A stretch of DNA of 64,000 nt from NCBI RefSeq assembly GCF_002982315.1, contig NZ_MWZD01000023.1, positions 56,107-120,106 on the forward strand, given 5' to 3'. The notes beneath the pieces are model-generated. The model searched no databases. It saw only the letters and a list, made by a program, of their open reading frames with translations, and was not told the DNA's origin. Origin of the DNA: Leucobacter massiliensis (GTDB taxonomy: Bacteria; Actinomycetota; Actinomycetes; Actinomycetales; Microbacteriaceae). Below are positions 1-10,528 of this stretch, piece by piece. The position numbers and the translations under genes are program-made. How positions within the stretch are numbered: position 1 is the first letter of the stretch; each line of letters starts with the position of its first letter.

Positions 1-1
1 G

Positions 2-786
<785 letters not shown>

Positions 787-819
787 TCATCTTCCTCACA
801 CCTCGAAAGGGAGGCACTG

Positions 820-1374
820 ATGCTCAACGCAGTGATCTTTGCCGCTGCTGAGGAAGGAGCGGCCAAGAATCCGCTTATTCCGGCGTGGTACGACATCCTC
901 TGGTCGTCCGTCGCATTCGTCATCATCCTCGTCGCCTTCTGGAAGGTCTTCCTTCCCAAGATGCAGGCGATGCTCGATGCGCGTGCGGAGGCCATCGAGG
1001 GCAACATCGCGAAGGCCGACGAGGCCCAGGCGAAGGCCGAGGCGGCGCTGCAGGAGTACACCGCGCAGCTCGCCAGCGCCCGTCAGGAGGCCGGAGAGAT
1101 CCGTGAGGCGGCTCGCGCAGACGCCGCCAAGATCGTCGCCAAGGCCAAGGAGGACGCGGTGGTCGAGGCCGGCCGCGTCACCCACGCCGCCCAGCAGCAG
1201 ATCGAGGCCGAGCGCCAGAGCGCCGTCGTCTCGCTCCGCAAGGACGTCGGATCGCTCGCCATCGACCTCGCCTCGAGCGTGGTCGGCGAGAGCCTCAGCG
1301 AGGACCAGAAGGCGTCGGCACTCGTCGACCGCTTCCTCGCCGAGCTCGAAGCATCTGAGAAGGCGGCCAAGTAA
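820..1374 (+). CDS. atpF: ATP synthase F0 subunit b
   Basis: Peripheral stalk subunit b, 184 residues. One transmembrane helix lies at about residues 23-45. It is followed by a long charged, alanine-rich stretch expected to form the dimeric coiled coil that reaches subunit delta. The ATG at 820 follows GGGAGG (809-814). The stop TAA shares its last base with the atpH start (TAATG), so translation is coupled to the delta subunit. In mycobacteria one ATP synthase locus fuses b and delta; here they remain separate but overlap. Confidence 0.97.
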   Translation: MLNAVIFAAAEEGAAKNPLIPAWYDILWSSVAFVIILVAFWKVFLPKMQAMLDARAEAIEGNIAKADEAQAKAEAALQEYTAQLASARQEAGEIREAARADAAKIVAKAKEDAVVEAGRVTHAAQQQIEAERQSAVVSLRKDVGSLAIDLASSVVGESLSEDQKASALVDRFLAELEASEKAAK

Positions 1375-2150
1375 TGGGAAGCGCGTCACGCGAAGCCCTC
1401 ATCCAGGCGCGCTCCGCGCTGCGGGAGGGGCTCGACCGGGCCGTCGGCGGCGAACTGCTGCGGGCGGCGGGCCAGCTGGCGGCGAGCCCCGCGCTCGCCG
1501 CTGCCCTCGGCGACGCCTCCGCGCCGGCCGAGTCGAAGACCCAGGTGGTCGAGCGGCTGTTCGGCGGGTTCTCCGCTGACGCGCGCTCCGTGCTCGCCGT
1601 CGCCGTGCAGGCGCGGTGGTCGAACACGTCCGAGTTCGTCGCGGGCGTCGAGGAGCTCGGGCTGCGCGCCGAGGGCCTCGTCAATCCCGCGCTCGCGGAC
1701 GAGCTGCTCGCCGTCGCCGATCTCGTCGATCGCAGCCACGAGCTGCAGCTCAGCCTCGGCAGCAAGCTCGCCGAGCCCGCCGGCAAGGTGGCGCTCGTGG
1801 AGCGACTGCTGAGCGGCAAGACCTCCGCGTCGGCGGTATCGGTGGTGAGCCACCTCGCGGCGAACCCCCGCGGCCGCCGCATCGACGCCGCGCTGCGCGC
1901 AGCGGCCCGCACCGTCGCCGACCAGGCGGGCAACGAGCTCGCGACCGTCACGGTCGCGGCGCCGCTCAGCGCTGCGCAGCAGGATCGTCTGGCCCGCGCG
2001 CTCGAGCAGTCCGCCGGTCGTCCCGTCAAGATCACGACCGTCGTCGATCCCGAGGTCATCGGGGGAGTGCACATCCAGCTCGCCGACGACGTGATCGACG
2101 GCAGCGTGCGCGCACGCCTCGAGGATCTCCGACAGCAGCTCGCCGCTTAA
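1374..2150 (+). CDS. atpH: ATP synthase F1 subunit delta
   Basis: OSCP-type delta subunit that links the b stalk to the alpha3beta3 head. At 258 residues it is clearly longer than the roughly 177 of E. coli, as in other actinobacteria. The C-terminal half contains the conserved block with GGVHIQ and DGSVRARL near the end. The start overlaps the atpF stop by one base. Its function in rotary catalysis follows from family and operon position. Confidence 0.96.
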   Translation: MGSASREALIQARSALREGLDRAVGGELLRAAGQLAASPALAAALGDASAPAESKTQVVERLFGGFSADARSVLAVAVQARWSNTSEFVAGVEELGLRAEGLVNPALADELLAVADLVDRSHELQLSLGSKLAEPAGKVALVERLLSGKTSASAVSVVSHLAANPRGRRIDAALRAAARTVADQAGNELATVTVAAPLSAAQQDRLARALEQSAGRPVKITTVVDPEVIGGVHIQLADDVIDGSVRARLEDLRQQLAA

Positions 2151-2205
2151 GGCTCAACTTTTCACCACCGGGGGCGGCGCTTCCGGACCAGACAGAGGAA
2201 ACGAA

Positions 2206-3831
2206 ATGGCAGAACTCTCAATCAGCCCGGACGAGATCCGCGACGCGCTGAAAGACTTCGCAGCGTCGTACGAGCCGACCCAGGCGGAGAAGACCGAGGT
2301 CGGATCGGTGATCGACGCCGCCGACGGCATCGCCCACGTCGCGGGCCTCCCCGGCGTGATGGCGAACGAGCTCGTGCGCTTCGAGGACGGCACGCTCGGC
2401 CTCGCGCAGAACCTCGAGGAAGACGAGATCGGCGTCGTCGTCCTCGGCGAGTTCACCCACATCGCAGAGGGCCAGCCGGTTACCCGCACCGGCGAGGTGC
2501 TGTCGGTGCCCGTGGGCGAGGGCTACCTCGGCCGCGTCATCGACCCGCTCGGCAACCCGATCGACGGCCTCGGCGAGATCACCGGCATCGAGGGCCGTCG
2601 CGCCCTCGAGCTCCAGGCGCCCGGCGTGATGCAGCGCAAGTCGGTGCACGAGCCGCTGCAGACCGGCATCAAGGCGATCGACGCGATGATCCCCGTCGGC
2701 CGCGGCCAGCGTCAGCTCATCATCGGCGACCGTCAGACCGGCAAGACCGCGATCGCGATCGACACGATCATCAACCAGAAGGCCAACTGGGAGTCGGGCG
2801 ACAAGACCAAGCAGGTCCGCTGCATCTACGTGGCGATCGGCCAGAAGGGCTCGACCATCGCCTCGGTGAAGGGCGCGCTCGAGGACGCCGGCGCGATGGA
2901 GTACACCACCATCGTCGCCTCGCCGGCCTCCGACCCGGCGGGCTTCAAGTACCTGGCGCCCTACACGGGCTCGGCCATCGGCCAGCACTGGATGTACGAC
3001 GGCAAGCACGTCCTCATCATCTTCGACGACCTGTCGAAGCAGGCCGAGGCCTACCGCGCCGTGTCGCTGCTCCTCCGCCGCCCGCCGGGGCGCGAGGCCT
3101 ACCCCGGCGACGTGTTCTACCTGCACTCCCGCCTGCTGGAGCGCTGCGCGAAGCTCTCCGACGATCTCGGCGCGGGCTCGATGACGGGCCTCCCGATCAT
3201 CGAGACCAAGGCGAACGACGTGTCGGCGTACATCCCGACCAACGTGATCTCGATCACCGACGGCCAGATCTTCCTGCAGTCCGACCTCTTCAACGCGAAC
3301 CAGCGTCCCGCCGTGGACGTCGGCATCTCGGTGTCGCGAGTCGGCGGCGACGCGCAGGTGAAGTCCATCAAGAAGGTGTCGGGCACGCTGAAGCTCGAGC
3401 TCGCCCAGTACCGCGCGCTCGAGGCCTTCGCGATGTTCGCCTCGGACCTCGACGCGGCCAGCCGCAAGCAGCTGGAGCGCGGCGCGCGTCTCACCGAGCT
3501 CCTCAAGCAGCCGCAGTACACGCCGTACCCGGTCGAGGAGCAGACCGTCTCCATCTGGGCGGGCACCAACGGCTTCCTCGACGAGGTGCCCGTTGAGGAC
3601 ATCCTGCGCTTCGAGCGCGAGTTCCTCGACTACCTCGGCCGCAACTCGGAGGCGCTGAACACGCTCCGCTCGACCAACGTGCTCGACGACGACACCGTCG
3701 CCGAGATCACCGCGCAGATCGAGAAGTTCAAGAGCGAGTTCCGCACCTCCGCCGGCAAGGCGCTGAACGAGCAGTTCGAGGCGCTCGACGAGGCAGAGAT
3801 CAAGCAGGAGCAGCTGGTCGTCAAGAAGTAG
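2206..3831 (+). CDS. atpA: ATP synthase F1 subunit alpha
   Basis: Non-catalytic nucleotide-binding subunit of F1, 541 residues, with a usual-length core and a somewhat extended acidic C-terminus. The P-loop GDRQTGKT is at about residues 174-181, and the family stretch [10 protein letters not shown] is present further on. The N-terminal beta-barrel contains VGDGI-like sequence ([11 protein letters not shown]) typical of alpha. GAGGAAACGAA just before the ATG provides the ribosome site. A strong hairpin separates it from atpG. Confidence 0.98.
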   Translation: MAELSISPDEIRDALKDFAASYEPTQAEKTEVGSVIDAADGIAHVAGLPGVMANELVRFEDGTLGLAQNLEEDEIGVVVLGEFTHIAEGQPVTRTGEVLSVPVGEGYLGRVIDPLGNPIDGLGEITGIEGRRALELQAPGVMQRKSVHEPLQTGIKAIDAMIPVGRGQRQLIIGDRQTGKTAIAIDTIINQKANWESGDKTKQVRCIYVAIGQKGSTIASVKGALEDAGAMEYTTIVASPASDPAGFKYLAPYTGSAIGQHWMYDGKHVLIIFDDLSKQAEAYRAVSLLLRRPPGREAYPGDVFYLHSRLLERCAKLSDDLGAGSMTGLPIIETKANDVSAYIPTNVISITDGQIFLQSDLFNANQRPAVDVGISVSRVGGDAQVKSIKKVSGTLKLELAQYRALEAFAMFASDLDAASRKQLERGARLTELLKQPQYTPYPVEEQTVSIWAGTNGFLDEVPVEDILRFEREFLDYLGRNSEALNTLRSTNVLDDDTVAEITAQIEKFKSEFRTSAGKALNEQFEALDEAEIKQEQLVVKK

Positions 3832-3840
3832 CGACGGATC

Positions 3841-3864
3841 CGGCGGGGGCGCGAGCCCCCGCCG
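3841..3864 (+). terminator. Hairpin between atpA and atpG
   Basis: A perfect 10-bp GC stem (3841-3850 with 3855-3864) is closed by the loop GCGA, a GNRA tetraloop. No T-run follows and the operon continues, so full termination is unlikely. An mRNA processing or stability element, or partial attenuation, is a better reading. Confidence 0.5.
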
Positions 3865-3909
3865 ATCCCGCACCTCAGACCAGCCAGCCCCGACCAGTAC
3901 AGGAGAGAC

Positions 3910-4800
3910 ATGGGAGCGCAACTTCGGGTCTACCGGCAGAAGATTCGTTCTGCCCAGACGACCAAGAAGATCACCCGTGCGATGGAGCTGATCGCAGCCT
4001 CTCGCATTCAGAAGGCGAAGGCCCGCGTCGAGGCGTCGACGCCCTACGCCACCGCGATCACCCGCGCGGTCTCGGCCGTCGCGACGCACTCGAACACCGA
4101 CCACCCGCTGCTCACCGAGGCCGAGAAGGTCGAGCGGGCGGCAGTGGTGATCTTCACCTCCGACCGCGGACTCGCGGGCGCCTTCAACTCGCAGGTGCTG
4201 CGGGAAGCCGAGGAGCTCACCGAGCTGCTGGAGGAGGAGGGCAAGGAGGTCGTCTACTACCTGATCGGCCGCAAGGCGCAGGGGTACTTCTCCTTCCGTC
4301 GTCGTGCCTCCGAGCGCGTCTGGACGGGTGACACGGAGAACCCCGGCTTCGAGACGGCGAAGGAGATCGCCGACGCGGTGCTGGAGATCTTCGCCCGCCC
4401 GGCCGCAGAGGGCGGCGCGCAGGAGATCCACCTCGTCTACAACCGCCTCATCAGCATGGTGAGCCAGGTCCCCGAGGTGCACCGGCTGCTCCCGCTGCAG
4501 GTGGTCGAGGGCGTCGCCGAGGCCGAGGACGGCCCGGAGGCGCTGTACGAGTTCGAGCCCGACGCCGACACCGTGCTCGACGAGCTGCTGCCGGCGTACA
4601 TCGAGTCGCGCATCTTCAACGCGATGCTCGAGTCGGCGGCCGCGAAGCACGCGGCGACGCAGAAGGCGATGAAGTCGGCCAGCGACAACGCCGACGCGCT
4701 GATCCGCGACTACACGCGCCTCGCGAACAACGCTCGCCAGGCCGAGATTACCCAGCAGATTTCCGAGATCGTAGGCGGCGCCGACGCGCTGTCGAGCTAG
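3910..4800 (+). CDS. atpG: ATP synthase F1 subunit gamma
   Basis: Central rotor shaft, 296 residues. The N-terminal helix begins [20 protein letters not shown] and is followed by [14 protein letters not shown], the classic gamma signature. The C-terminal helix contains [10 protein letters not shown] and the conserved arginine/glutamine-rich [21 protein letters not shown] directly before the ATG is a good ribosome site. It lies in the expected order between alpha and beta. Confidence 0.98.
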   Translation: MGAQLRVYRQKIRSAQTTKKITRAMELIAASRIQKAKARVEASTPYATAITRAVSAVATHSNTDHPLLTEAEKVERAAVVIFTSDRGLAGAFNSQVLREAEELTELLEEEGKEVVYYLIGRKAQGYFSFRRRASERVWTGDTENPGFETAKEIADAVLEIFARPAAEGGAQEIHLVYNRLISMVSQVPEVHRLLPLQVVEGVAEAEDGPEALYEFEPDADTVLDELLPAYIESRIFNAMLESAAAKHAATQKAMKSASDNADALIRDYTRLANNARQAEITQQISEIVGGADALSS

Positions 4801-6285
<1,485 letters not shown>

Positions 6286-6287
6286 GC

Positions 6288-6545
6288 ATGGCGCTCAACG
6301 TCAGCGTCGTCTCGGCCGACCGCGAGGTCTGGAGCGGCACCGCCGCCCAGGTCGTCGCGAGGACGGTCGAGGGTGAGATCGGCATCCTCAGCGGCCACCA
6401 GCCGCTGCTCGCCACGCTCGCCCACGGCGAGGTCCGCGTGACCACCGCCGGTGGCGAGAAGGTCGCGGTCGACGCCGAGGGGGGTTTCCTCTCGGTCGAC
6501 CACGACACGGTGACCATCGTCGCGGGGCGCGCGTCGATCGCGTAG
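6288..6545 (+). CDS. atpC: ATP synthase F1 subunit epsilon, short form
   Basis: Epsilon subunit of the central stalk. At 85 residues it comprises only the N-terminal beta-sandwich (seen in GEIGILSGHQPLLATL and GGFLSVDHDTV). It lacks the C-terminal two-helix domain present in the approximately 138-residue E. coli protein. That domain mediates epsilon autoinhibition in many bacteria, so this enzyme should lack that brake (inference from family knowledge). The stop lies 15 bases before the operon hairpin, so the short form is not caused by a frameshift near the end of the gene that I can see. Confidence 0.95.
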   Translation: MALNVSVVSADREVWSGTAAQVVARTVEGEIGILSGHQPLLATLAHGEVRVTTAGGEKVAVDAEGGFLSVDHDTVTIVAGRASIA

Positions 6546-6559
6546 CCCCCGTGCTCGGC

Positions 6560-6600
6560 GAGGCCGGCCGGGTGCCCGTCACGGGTTCCCGGCCGGCCTC
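6560..6600 (+). terminator. Terminator of the atp operon
   Basis: A perfect 13-bp stem pairs 6560-6572 with 6588-6600 (GAGGCCGGCCGGG and its complement). Its loop can itself form a small CCCG/CGGG stem. There is no T-run, which is common for GC-rich actinobacterial terminators. It sits 15 bases past the atpC stop. Confidence 0.75.
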
Positions 6601-6726
6601 TGCCGTATCCGGGTCCGGGGCCTGCGGGCGGGCCCCCCGGTCCCAGCCCGCTTCCATCCCGGCACCTGGCCGGAGCCCCTGTTCCCGATCGTCGTCCGCC
6701 CGCGCCACCCGGAAGGAAGCCCGCCC

Positions 6727-7506
6727 ATGCTCGTGCTGCTGCCGCCCTCGGAGACGAAACGCGCCGGAGGGGACGGCGCGCTCGACCCCACCGTGCTCCA
6801 CGCCGACGCGGAGCTCGGCGAGACGCGTGCCCGGGTGCGCGAGGCGCTCGTGCAGCTGAGCAGCGATGCGGACACGGCGGCGAAGGCCCTCAAGCTGGGC
6901 ACCAAGAACCGCGGGGAGCTCGAGCACAATCTGCGGCTCGGCACGAGCGGGGTGCTCCCCGCGATCGATCGCTACACGGGCGTGCTGTACGACGCGCTCG
7001 ACGCGGAATCGCTGCGCGGGGCGGAGCGCGACTGGATCGAGGCGCGGGTTCTCGTGCAGTCTGCGCTCTTCGGCCTCGTTCGCGCGGGCGACAGGATCCC
7101 CGCGTACCGGCTGTCGGCCTCATCCCGGCTCCCCGCGCTCGGCTCCCCGCTGAAGCGCGTCTGGGGAGCGGCGCACGCCGGCCTCGAGTGGCCAGCGGGC
7201 GAGCTGATCCTCGATCTGCGCTCGCAGGACTACCGGGCGCTCGCCCCGGTGCCGGAGGCGCTGTTCCTCCACGTGGTGCAGCGCGGCGCGGATGGTCAGG
7301 TGCGCGCCCTGAACCACTTCAACAAGGCCGCCAAAGGCGAGCTGGTGCGGCGCCTCGCGCGATCCGGTGCGCTGCTCCGGAGTCCTGAGCAACTGGTGAG
7401 CTGGGCACGTGACGAGGGCCTGGAGCTGCACGCCGACGGTGCCGCGGGGGAGGCCACGCTCGTCACCGAGCTCGGCGCACCCGCCGCGTCTTCGCGGGCA
7501 GCGTGA
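6727..7506 (+). CDS. yaaA: YaaA family (DUF328) protein
   Basis: Member of the YaaA/DUF328 family, 259 residues. The N-terminus MLVLLPPSETKR and the internal LRSQDYRAL, HVVQ and FNKAAKGELVRRL motifs are diagnostic. The E. coli protein limits intracellular iron and DNA damage during peroxide stress, and structures show a DNA-binding-like fold. Whether this homologue does the same is inference. GGAAGGAAG about 10 bases before ATG 6727 supports this start. It stands alone between the atp terminator and a phosphatase promoter. Confidence 0.88.
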   Translation: MLVLLPPSETKRAGGDGALDPTVLHADAELGETRARVREALVQLSSDADTAAKALKLGTKNRGELEHNLRLGTSGVLPAIDRYTGVLYDALDAESLRGAERDWIEARVLVQSALFGLVRAGDRIPAYRLSASSRLPALGSPLKRVWGAAHAGLEWPAGELILDLRSQDYRALAPVPEALFLHVVQRGADGQVRALNHFNKAAKGELVRRLARSGALLRSPEQLVSWARDEGLELHADGAAGEATLVTELGAPAASSRAA

Positions 7507-7512
7507 GACCGA

Positions 7513-7518
7513 TAGGAT
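7513..7518 (+). promoter_or_regulatory. -10 hexamer before the PP2C gene
   Basis: TAGGAT fits the TANNNT actinobacterial -10. The possible -35 (TTCGCG at 7491-7496) is weak. It would give a leader of about 25 bases containing AGGAG at 7533-7537, which fixes the GTG start at 7546. Confidence 0.45.
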
Positions 7519-7545
7519 GATGAGGATGTCTCAGGAGCGAAAGCA

Positions 7546-8355
7546 GTGACGGTGCGCGGCGAGAACGCGTCACACCGCCGACTGCGCCTCCGCTCGCGCG
7601 GGGATCTCGAGATCGAGCTCTCCTGGTTCGCGATCAGCGAGACCGGGAATCGCCGCGAGACCAATCAGGACAGCTACGTCGTCATGCCGCCGATCTTCGC
7701 CGTCGCCGACGGCATGGGCGGGCACTCCGCCGGTGAGATCGCGTCCGCCGCGGTGGTGCGCCGTCTCGCCGAGCTCGGCGGCAACGCCGGGGTGGGGGAG
7801 GCGGACATCGACGAGGTGCTCGGTGACGCCGTCGACGACATCGAGCTCGACGCGGGCGAGACCGAGCTGGGGGCCGGCACCACCGTGACGGGCGTCTGCC
7901 TGAGCGACGAGGACCAGCCCACCTGGAAGGTCTTCAACATCGGCGACTCCCGGGTCTACCAGTACTTCAAGGGTGCACTGAGCCAGATCACCGTCGATCA
8001 CTCCGTCGTCCAGCACCTCATCGACACCGGCGCCATCACCGAGGAGGAAGCGGAGATCCACCCCCACGCCAACGTCATCACCCGCGCGGTGGGCTTCAAC
8101 GAGGCGCCGATCCCCGACTACACCGCGCTCGCCCTCATCCCGGGCCAGCGGCTGCTGATCTGCTCCGACGGGCTCACCAAGGAGCTCACCGACATCGGGA
8201 TCCAGCACTTCCTCGCCACCCAGGCCACCGCGGAGGGCGCCGCACGCACCCTGGTGCAGCAGGCACTCGACAACGCGGGGCGCGACAACGTCACCGTGAT
8301 CGTCATCGACGTCCACGCGGTCGGCGACGACCGCACCGAAGAGATCACCATGTGA
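7546..8355 (+). CDS. PP2C-family serine/threonine phosphatase
   Basis: Metal-dependent protein phosphatase of the PP2C family, 269 residues. Motifs appear in order: NQD (40-42), ADGMGGHSAG (54-63), NIGDSR (131-136), CSDGL (206-210) and RDNVTV near the C-terminus; these aspartates bind the two catalytic metals. No transmembrane segment is seen, unlike PstP of mycobacteria, so the protein should be cytosolic. The family opposes Ser/Thr kinases, but no kinase gene lies in this window. The GTG start has AGGAG eight bases upstream. It is a stand-alone transcription unit converging on gabT. Confidence 0.9.
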   Translation: MTVRGENASHRRLRLRSRGDLEIELSWFAISETGNRRETNQDSYVVMPPIFAVADGMGGHSAGEIASAAVVRRLAELGGNAGVGEADIDEVLGDAVDDIELDAGETELGAGTTVTGVCLSDEDQPTWKVFNIGDSRVYQYFKGALSQITVDHSVVQHLIDTGAITEEEAEIHPHANVITRAVGFNEAPIPDYTALALIPGQRLLICSDGLTKELTDIGIQHFLATQATAEGAARTLVQQALDNAGRDNVTVIVIDVHAVGDDRTEEITM

Positions 8356-8358
8356 CGA

Positions 8359-8400
8359 CGCCCTCCCCGTCGCTCCCGGCTGCGCGGGAGGGGGAGGGCG
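8359..8400. terminator. Bidirectional hairpin between PP2C gene and gabT
   Basis: The arms CGCCCTCCCC (8359-8368) and its complement (8391-8400) enclose a second stem, CTCCCG/CGGGAG (8373-8378 with 8385-8390). It begins three bases after the phosphatase stop between convergent genes. Confidence 0.65.
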
Positions 8401-8415
8401 ACGGCCGATCCGGCA

Positions 8416-8445
8416 TCCGGCGGCGGACGCTAGGCCGCCGCCGGA
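8416..8445 (-). terminator. Hairpin after gabT
   Basis: A perfect 11-bp stem (8416-8426 with 8435-8445) has an 8-base loop. It lies five bases past the gabT stop on the minus strand and is the likely gabT terminator. Confidence 0.65.
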
Positions 8446-8450
8446 CCCGC

Positions 8451-9803
8451 TCAGGCGTGCGCGGTGAGCGCCTCGTCCAGCACCGAGAGCACGTCCGCGA
8501 TCAGCTCGTCGGTCATCTTCAGCGAGGGCAGGAAGCGGATCGCCTGGTTCGAGACACCGCTGCTGAGCAGGATCACCCCGCGCTCGGCGGCATAGGCGAT
8601 GACCTGAGACACCAGCTCCGCGTTCGGCTCGACGGTGCCGGGCTGCACCAGCTCGATCGCGAGCATCGCGCCCTTGCCGCGCACCTCGCCGATGGCCGGG
8701 TGCTTGCCCTGCAGCTCGCGCAGGCCACCGCCGAACACCGTCTCGATGCGCTTCGCCTCTGCCAGCAGGCCTTCGCTGTCGATCCGCTCGAACACCGCGA
8801 CGGCGGCGGCGCAGGACACGGGGTTGCCGCCGAAGGTGCCGCCCAGGCCGCCGGGCTGCGACTTGTCCATGATCTCGGCGCGGCCGGTGATGCCCGCGAG
8901 GGGGAGGCCGCCCGCGATGCCCTTCGCCGAGAGCACGATGTCGGGCTCGACGCCGAACTGCTCGATGGAGAACACGGTCCCGGTGCGGGCCATGCCGGCC
9001 TGCACCTCGTCGGCGATGAACACGATGCCGTTCTCGCGGCACCAGTCCGCGAGCGCGGGCAGGTAGCCGTCGGCCGGCACGATGAAGCCGCCCTCGCCCT
9101 GGATCGGCTCGACCACCAGGCAGGCGAGATCCTCGGCGCCCGCGACCTTCTCAAGGTAGGCGATGGTGCGTGCGGCCGCCTCTGCGCCGCTGAGGCCGTC
9201 GTGCAGGGGGTAGGAGTTGGGAGCCTTGTAGATGTTGCCCGCCCGGGGGCCGTAGCCGAGCGCGTAGGGCGCCGCCTTGTGGTTCATGCTGCTGGTGAGC
9301 ATGGTGCGGCCGTGGTAGGCGTGCTCGAGGACGGCCACGCCGGGCCGTCCGGTGTGCTTGCGGGCGATCTTGACGCCGTTCTCGACGGCCTCGGCACCCG
9401 AGTTCATGAGCAGGGTCTTGTAGGGCTGCTCCGGGGTGGAGCCGGGCACGTGCTGCGCGAGGTACTCGGCCACGCGCACATAGGGCTCGTAGGGGGTCAT
9501 CGTGAAGAGCGTGTGGGTCACCTTGCCGAGCTGCTCGGCCGCGGCGGCGACCACCGCCTCGTCGGTGTGGCCGATGGTGGTCACGCCGATGCCGCCGCAG
9601 ACGTCGATGAGGTGGTTGCCGTCGACGTCGACGACGATGGAGTCGTGGGCGCGCTCGACGTAGACGGGGAGCACGCTGTGCACCCCCGGCGGAACGACCG
9701 CGCGTCGCCGCTCGTGGATCTCGCGGGAGCGGGGACCGGGGATCTCGGTCACGACGAGGCGCTGCTGCGGGATGCTGGTTTCGGTGAGGGTCGCTTCACT
9801 CAT
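8451..9803 (-). CDS. gabT: 4-aminobutyrate--2-oxoglutarate transaminase
   Basis: PLP-dependent class III aminotransferase, 450 residues, that moves the amino group of GABA to 2-oxoglutarate to give succinate semialdehyde. Visible are NSGAEAVENG (134-143), GRTMLT for phosphate contact, Asp265 in ADEVQ for the pyridine nitrogen and the Schiff-base Lys294 in SAKGIAGG. The N-terminal IPGPRS and the central HYP-like segment fit GabT better than ornithine aminotransferase. No gabD or gabP is adjacent, so the exact amine substrate is not proven by context. Confidence 0.88.
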   Translation of the reverse strand: MSEATLTETSIPQQRLVVTEIPGPRSREIHERRRAVVPPGVHSVLPVYVERAHDSIVVDVDGNHLIDVCGGIGVTTIGHTDEAVVAAAAEQLGKVTHTLFTMTPYEPYVRVAEYLAQHVPGSTPEQPYKTLLMNSGAEAVENGVKIARKHTGRPGVAVLEHAYHGRTMLTSSMNHKAAPYALGYGPRAGNIYKAPNSYPLHDGLSGAEAAARTIAYLEKVAGAEDLACLVVEPIQGEGGFIVPADGYLPALADWCRENGIVFIADEVQAGMARTGTVFSIEQFGVEPDIVLSAKGIAGGLPLAGITGRAEIMDKSQPGGLGGTFGGNPVSCAAAVAVFERIDSEGLLAEAKRIETVFGGGLRELQGKHPAIGEVRGKGAMLAIELVQPGTVEPNAELVSQVIAYAAERGVILLSSGVSNQAIRFLPSLKMTDELIADVLSVLDEALTAHA

Positions 9804-9919
9804 GCACTCGATCCTACTCCCGCCTCGCCGGGCCCCGAGTGGGAGCGCCCCGGCGCGGCTCCGGCCGCGGCCGCCGTCGTCCGGCGGGGAAAGCGATGCG
9901 CGGGGGCGTACCGCACCAC

Positions 9920-9925
9920 TAGGCT
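9920..9925 (+). promoter_or_regulatory. -10 element, leaderless start of the OsmC gene
   Basis: TAGGCT ends six bases before ATG 9932 and no ribosome site is present. The transcript probably begins at the start codon. Confidence 0.55.
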
Positions 9926-9931
9926 GACCGC

Positions 9932-10402
9932 ATGAGCGGCGTGCACGAGTACCGGGTCGGGATCGAGTGGGCGGGGAACCGGGGCACCGGGACCAGCGGC
10001 TACCGCGAGTACGGGCGGCAGCTCGTGGTGCGCGCTCCCGGCAAGCTCCACGAGCTCGCGGCCTCCGCCGATCGCACCTTCCACGGCGACGCGGAGCGGT
10101 GGAACCCCGAGGAACTGCTCGTGGCCGCGCTCGCGCAGTGCCACATGCTGTCCTACCTGCACATGGCGGTGCGCGCCGGGGTGGTGGTGACCGCCTACAC
10201 CGATGAGGCGAGCGGCACGATGCGGCAGGACGGGCTCGGCGGTGCCTTCACCGAGGTGGTGCTGCGGCCGAGGGTGACGGTCGCGGAGGCCTCGATGGCG
10301 GAGGCCGCGCGCGCCGCGCACGCGGAGGCCCGCGAGGCCTGCTTCATCGCCAACTCCGTCAACTTCCCCGTGCGCCACGAACCCGAGATCCTGCTCGCCT
10401 GA
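9932..10402 (+). CDS. OsmC-family protein
   Basis: Small OsmC/Ohr-fold protein, 156 residues. The two family cysteines are visible: Cys70 in AQCHMLS and Cys137 in EACFIANSV. Together they form the thiol pair used by OsmC/Ohr enzymes to reduce organic hydroperoxides. The stretch WNPEELLVAALAQCHM is the usual helix around the first cysteine. Peroxidase activity is inferred from the family. It is divergent from gabT and apparently leaderless. Confidence 0.86.
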   Translation: MSGVHEYRVGIEWAGNRGTGTSGYREYGRQLVVRAPGKLHELAASADRTFHGDAERWNPEELLVAALAQCHMLSYLHMAVRAGVVVTAYTDEASGTMRQDGLGGAFTEVVLRPRVTVAEASMAEAARAAHAEAREACFIANSVNFPVRHEPEILLA

Positions 10403-10515
10403 TCCCGGCGCCTCGGGGGACCGCCCGCCTCCGCAGGCCGTGCCGCTTCCCCTGTGCCGTGGCCGGGGCCGGGCCCAGCCATGGCGGGCGCGGATTCCGG
10501 GGCGGCGGGAGCGAA

Positions 10516-10521
10516 TAGAAT
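10516..10521 (+). promoter_or_regulatory. -10 element, leaderless start of metG
   Basis: TAGAAT lies seven bases before ATG 10529 and no Shine-Dalgarno sequence is seen. This spacing argues for a leaderless metG message and against the longer in-frame start at 10454. Confidence 0.55.
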
Positions 10522-10528
10522 GGCAGCC

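Noticed and set aside
10454..10528. Upstream ATG for metG adding 25 residues
   Set aside because: The extension is Pro/Gly/Ala filler, and a TAGAAT -10 lies inside it seven bases before the proper ATG.
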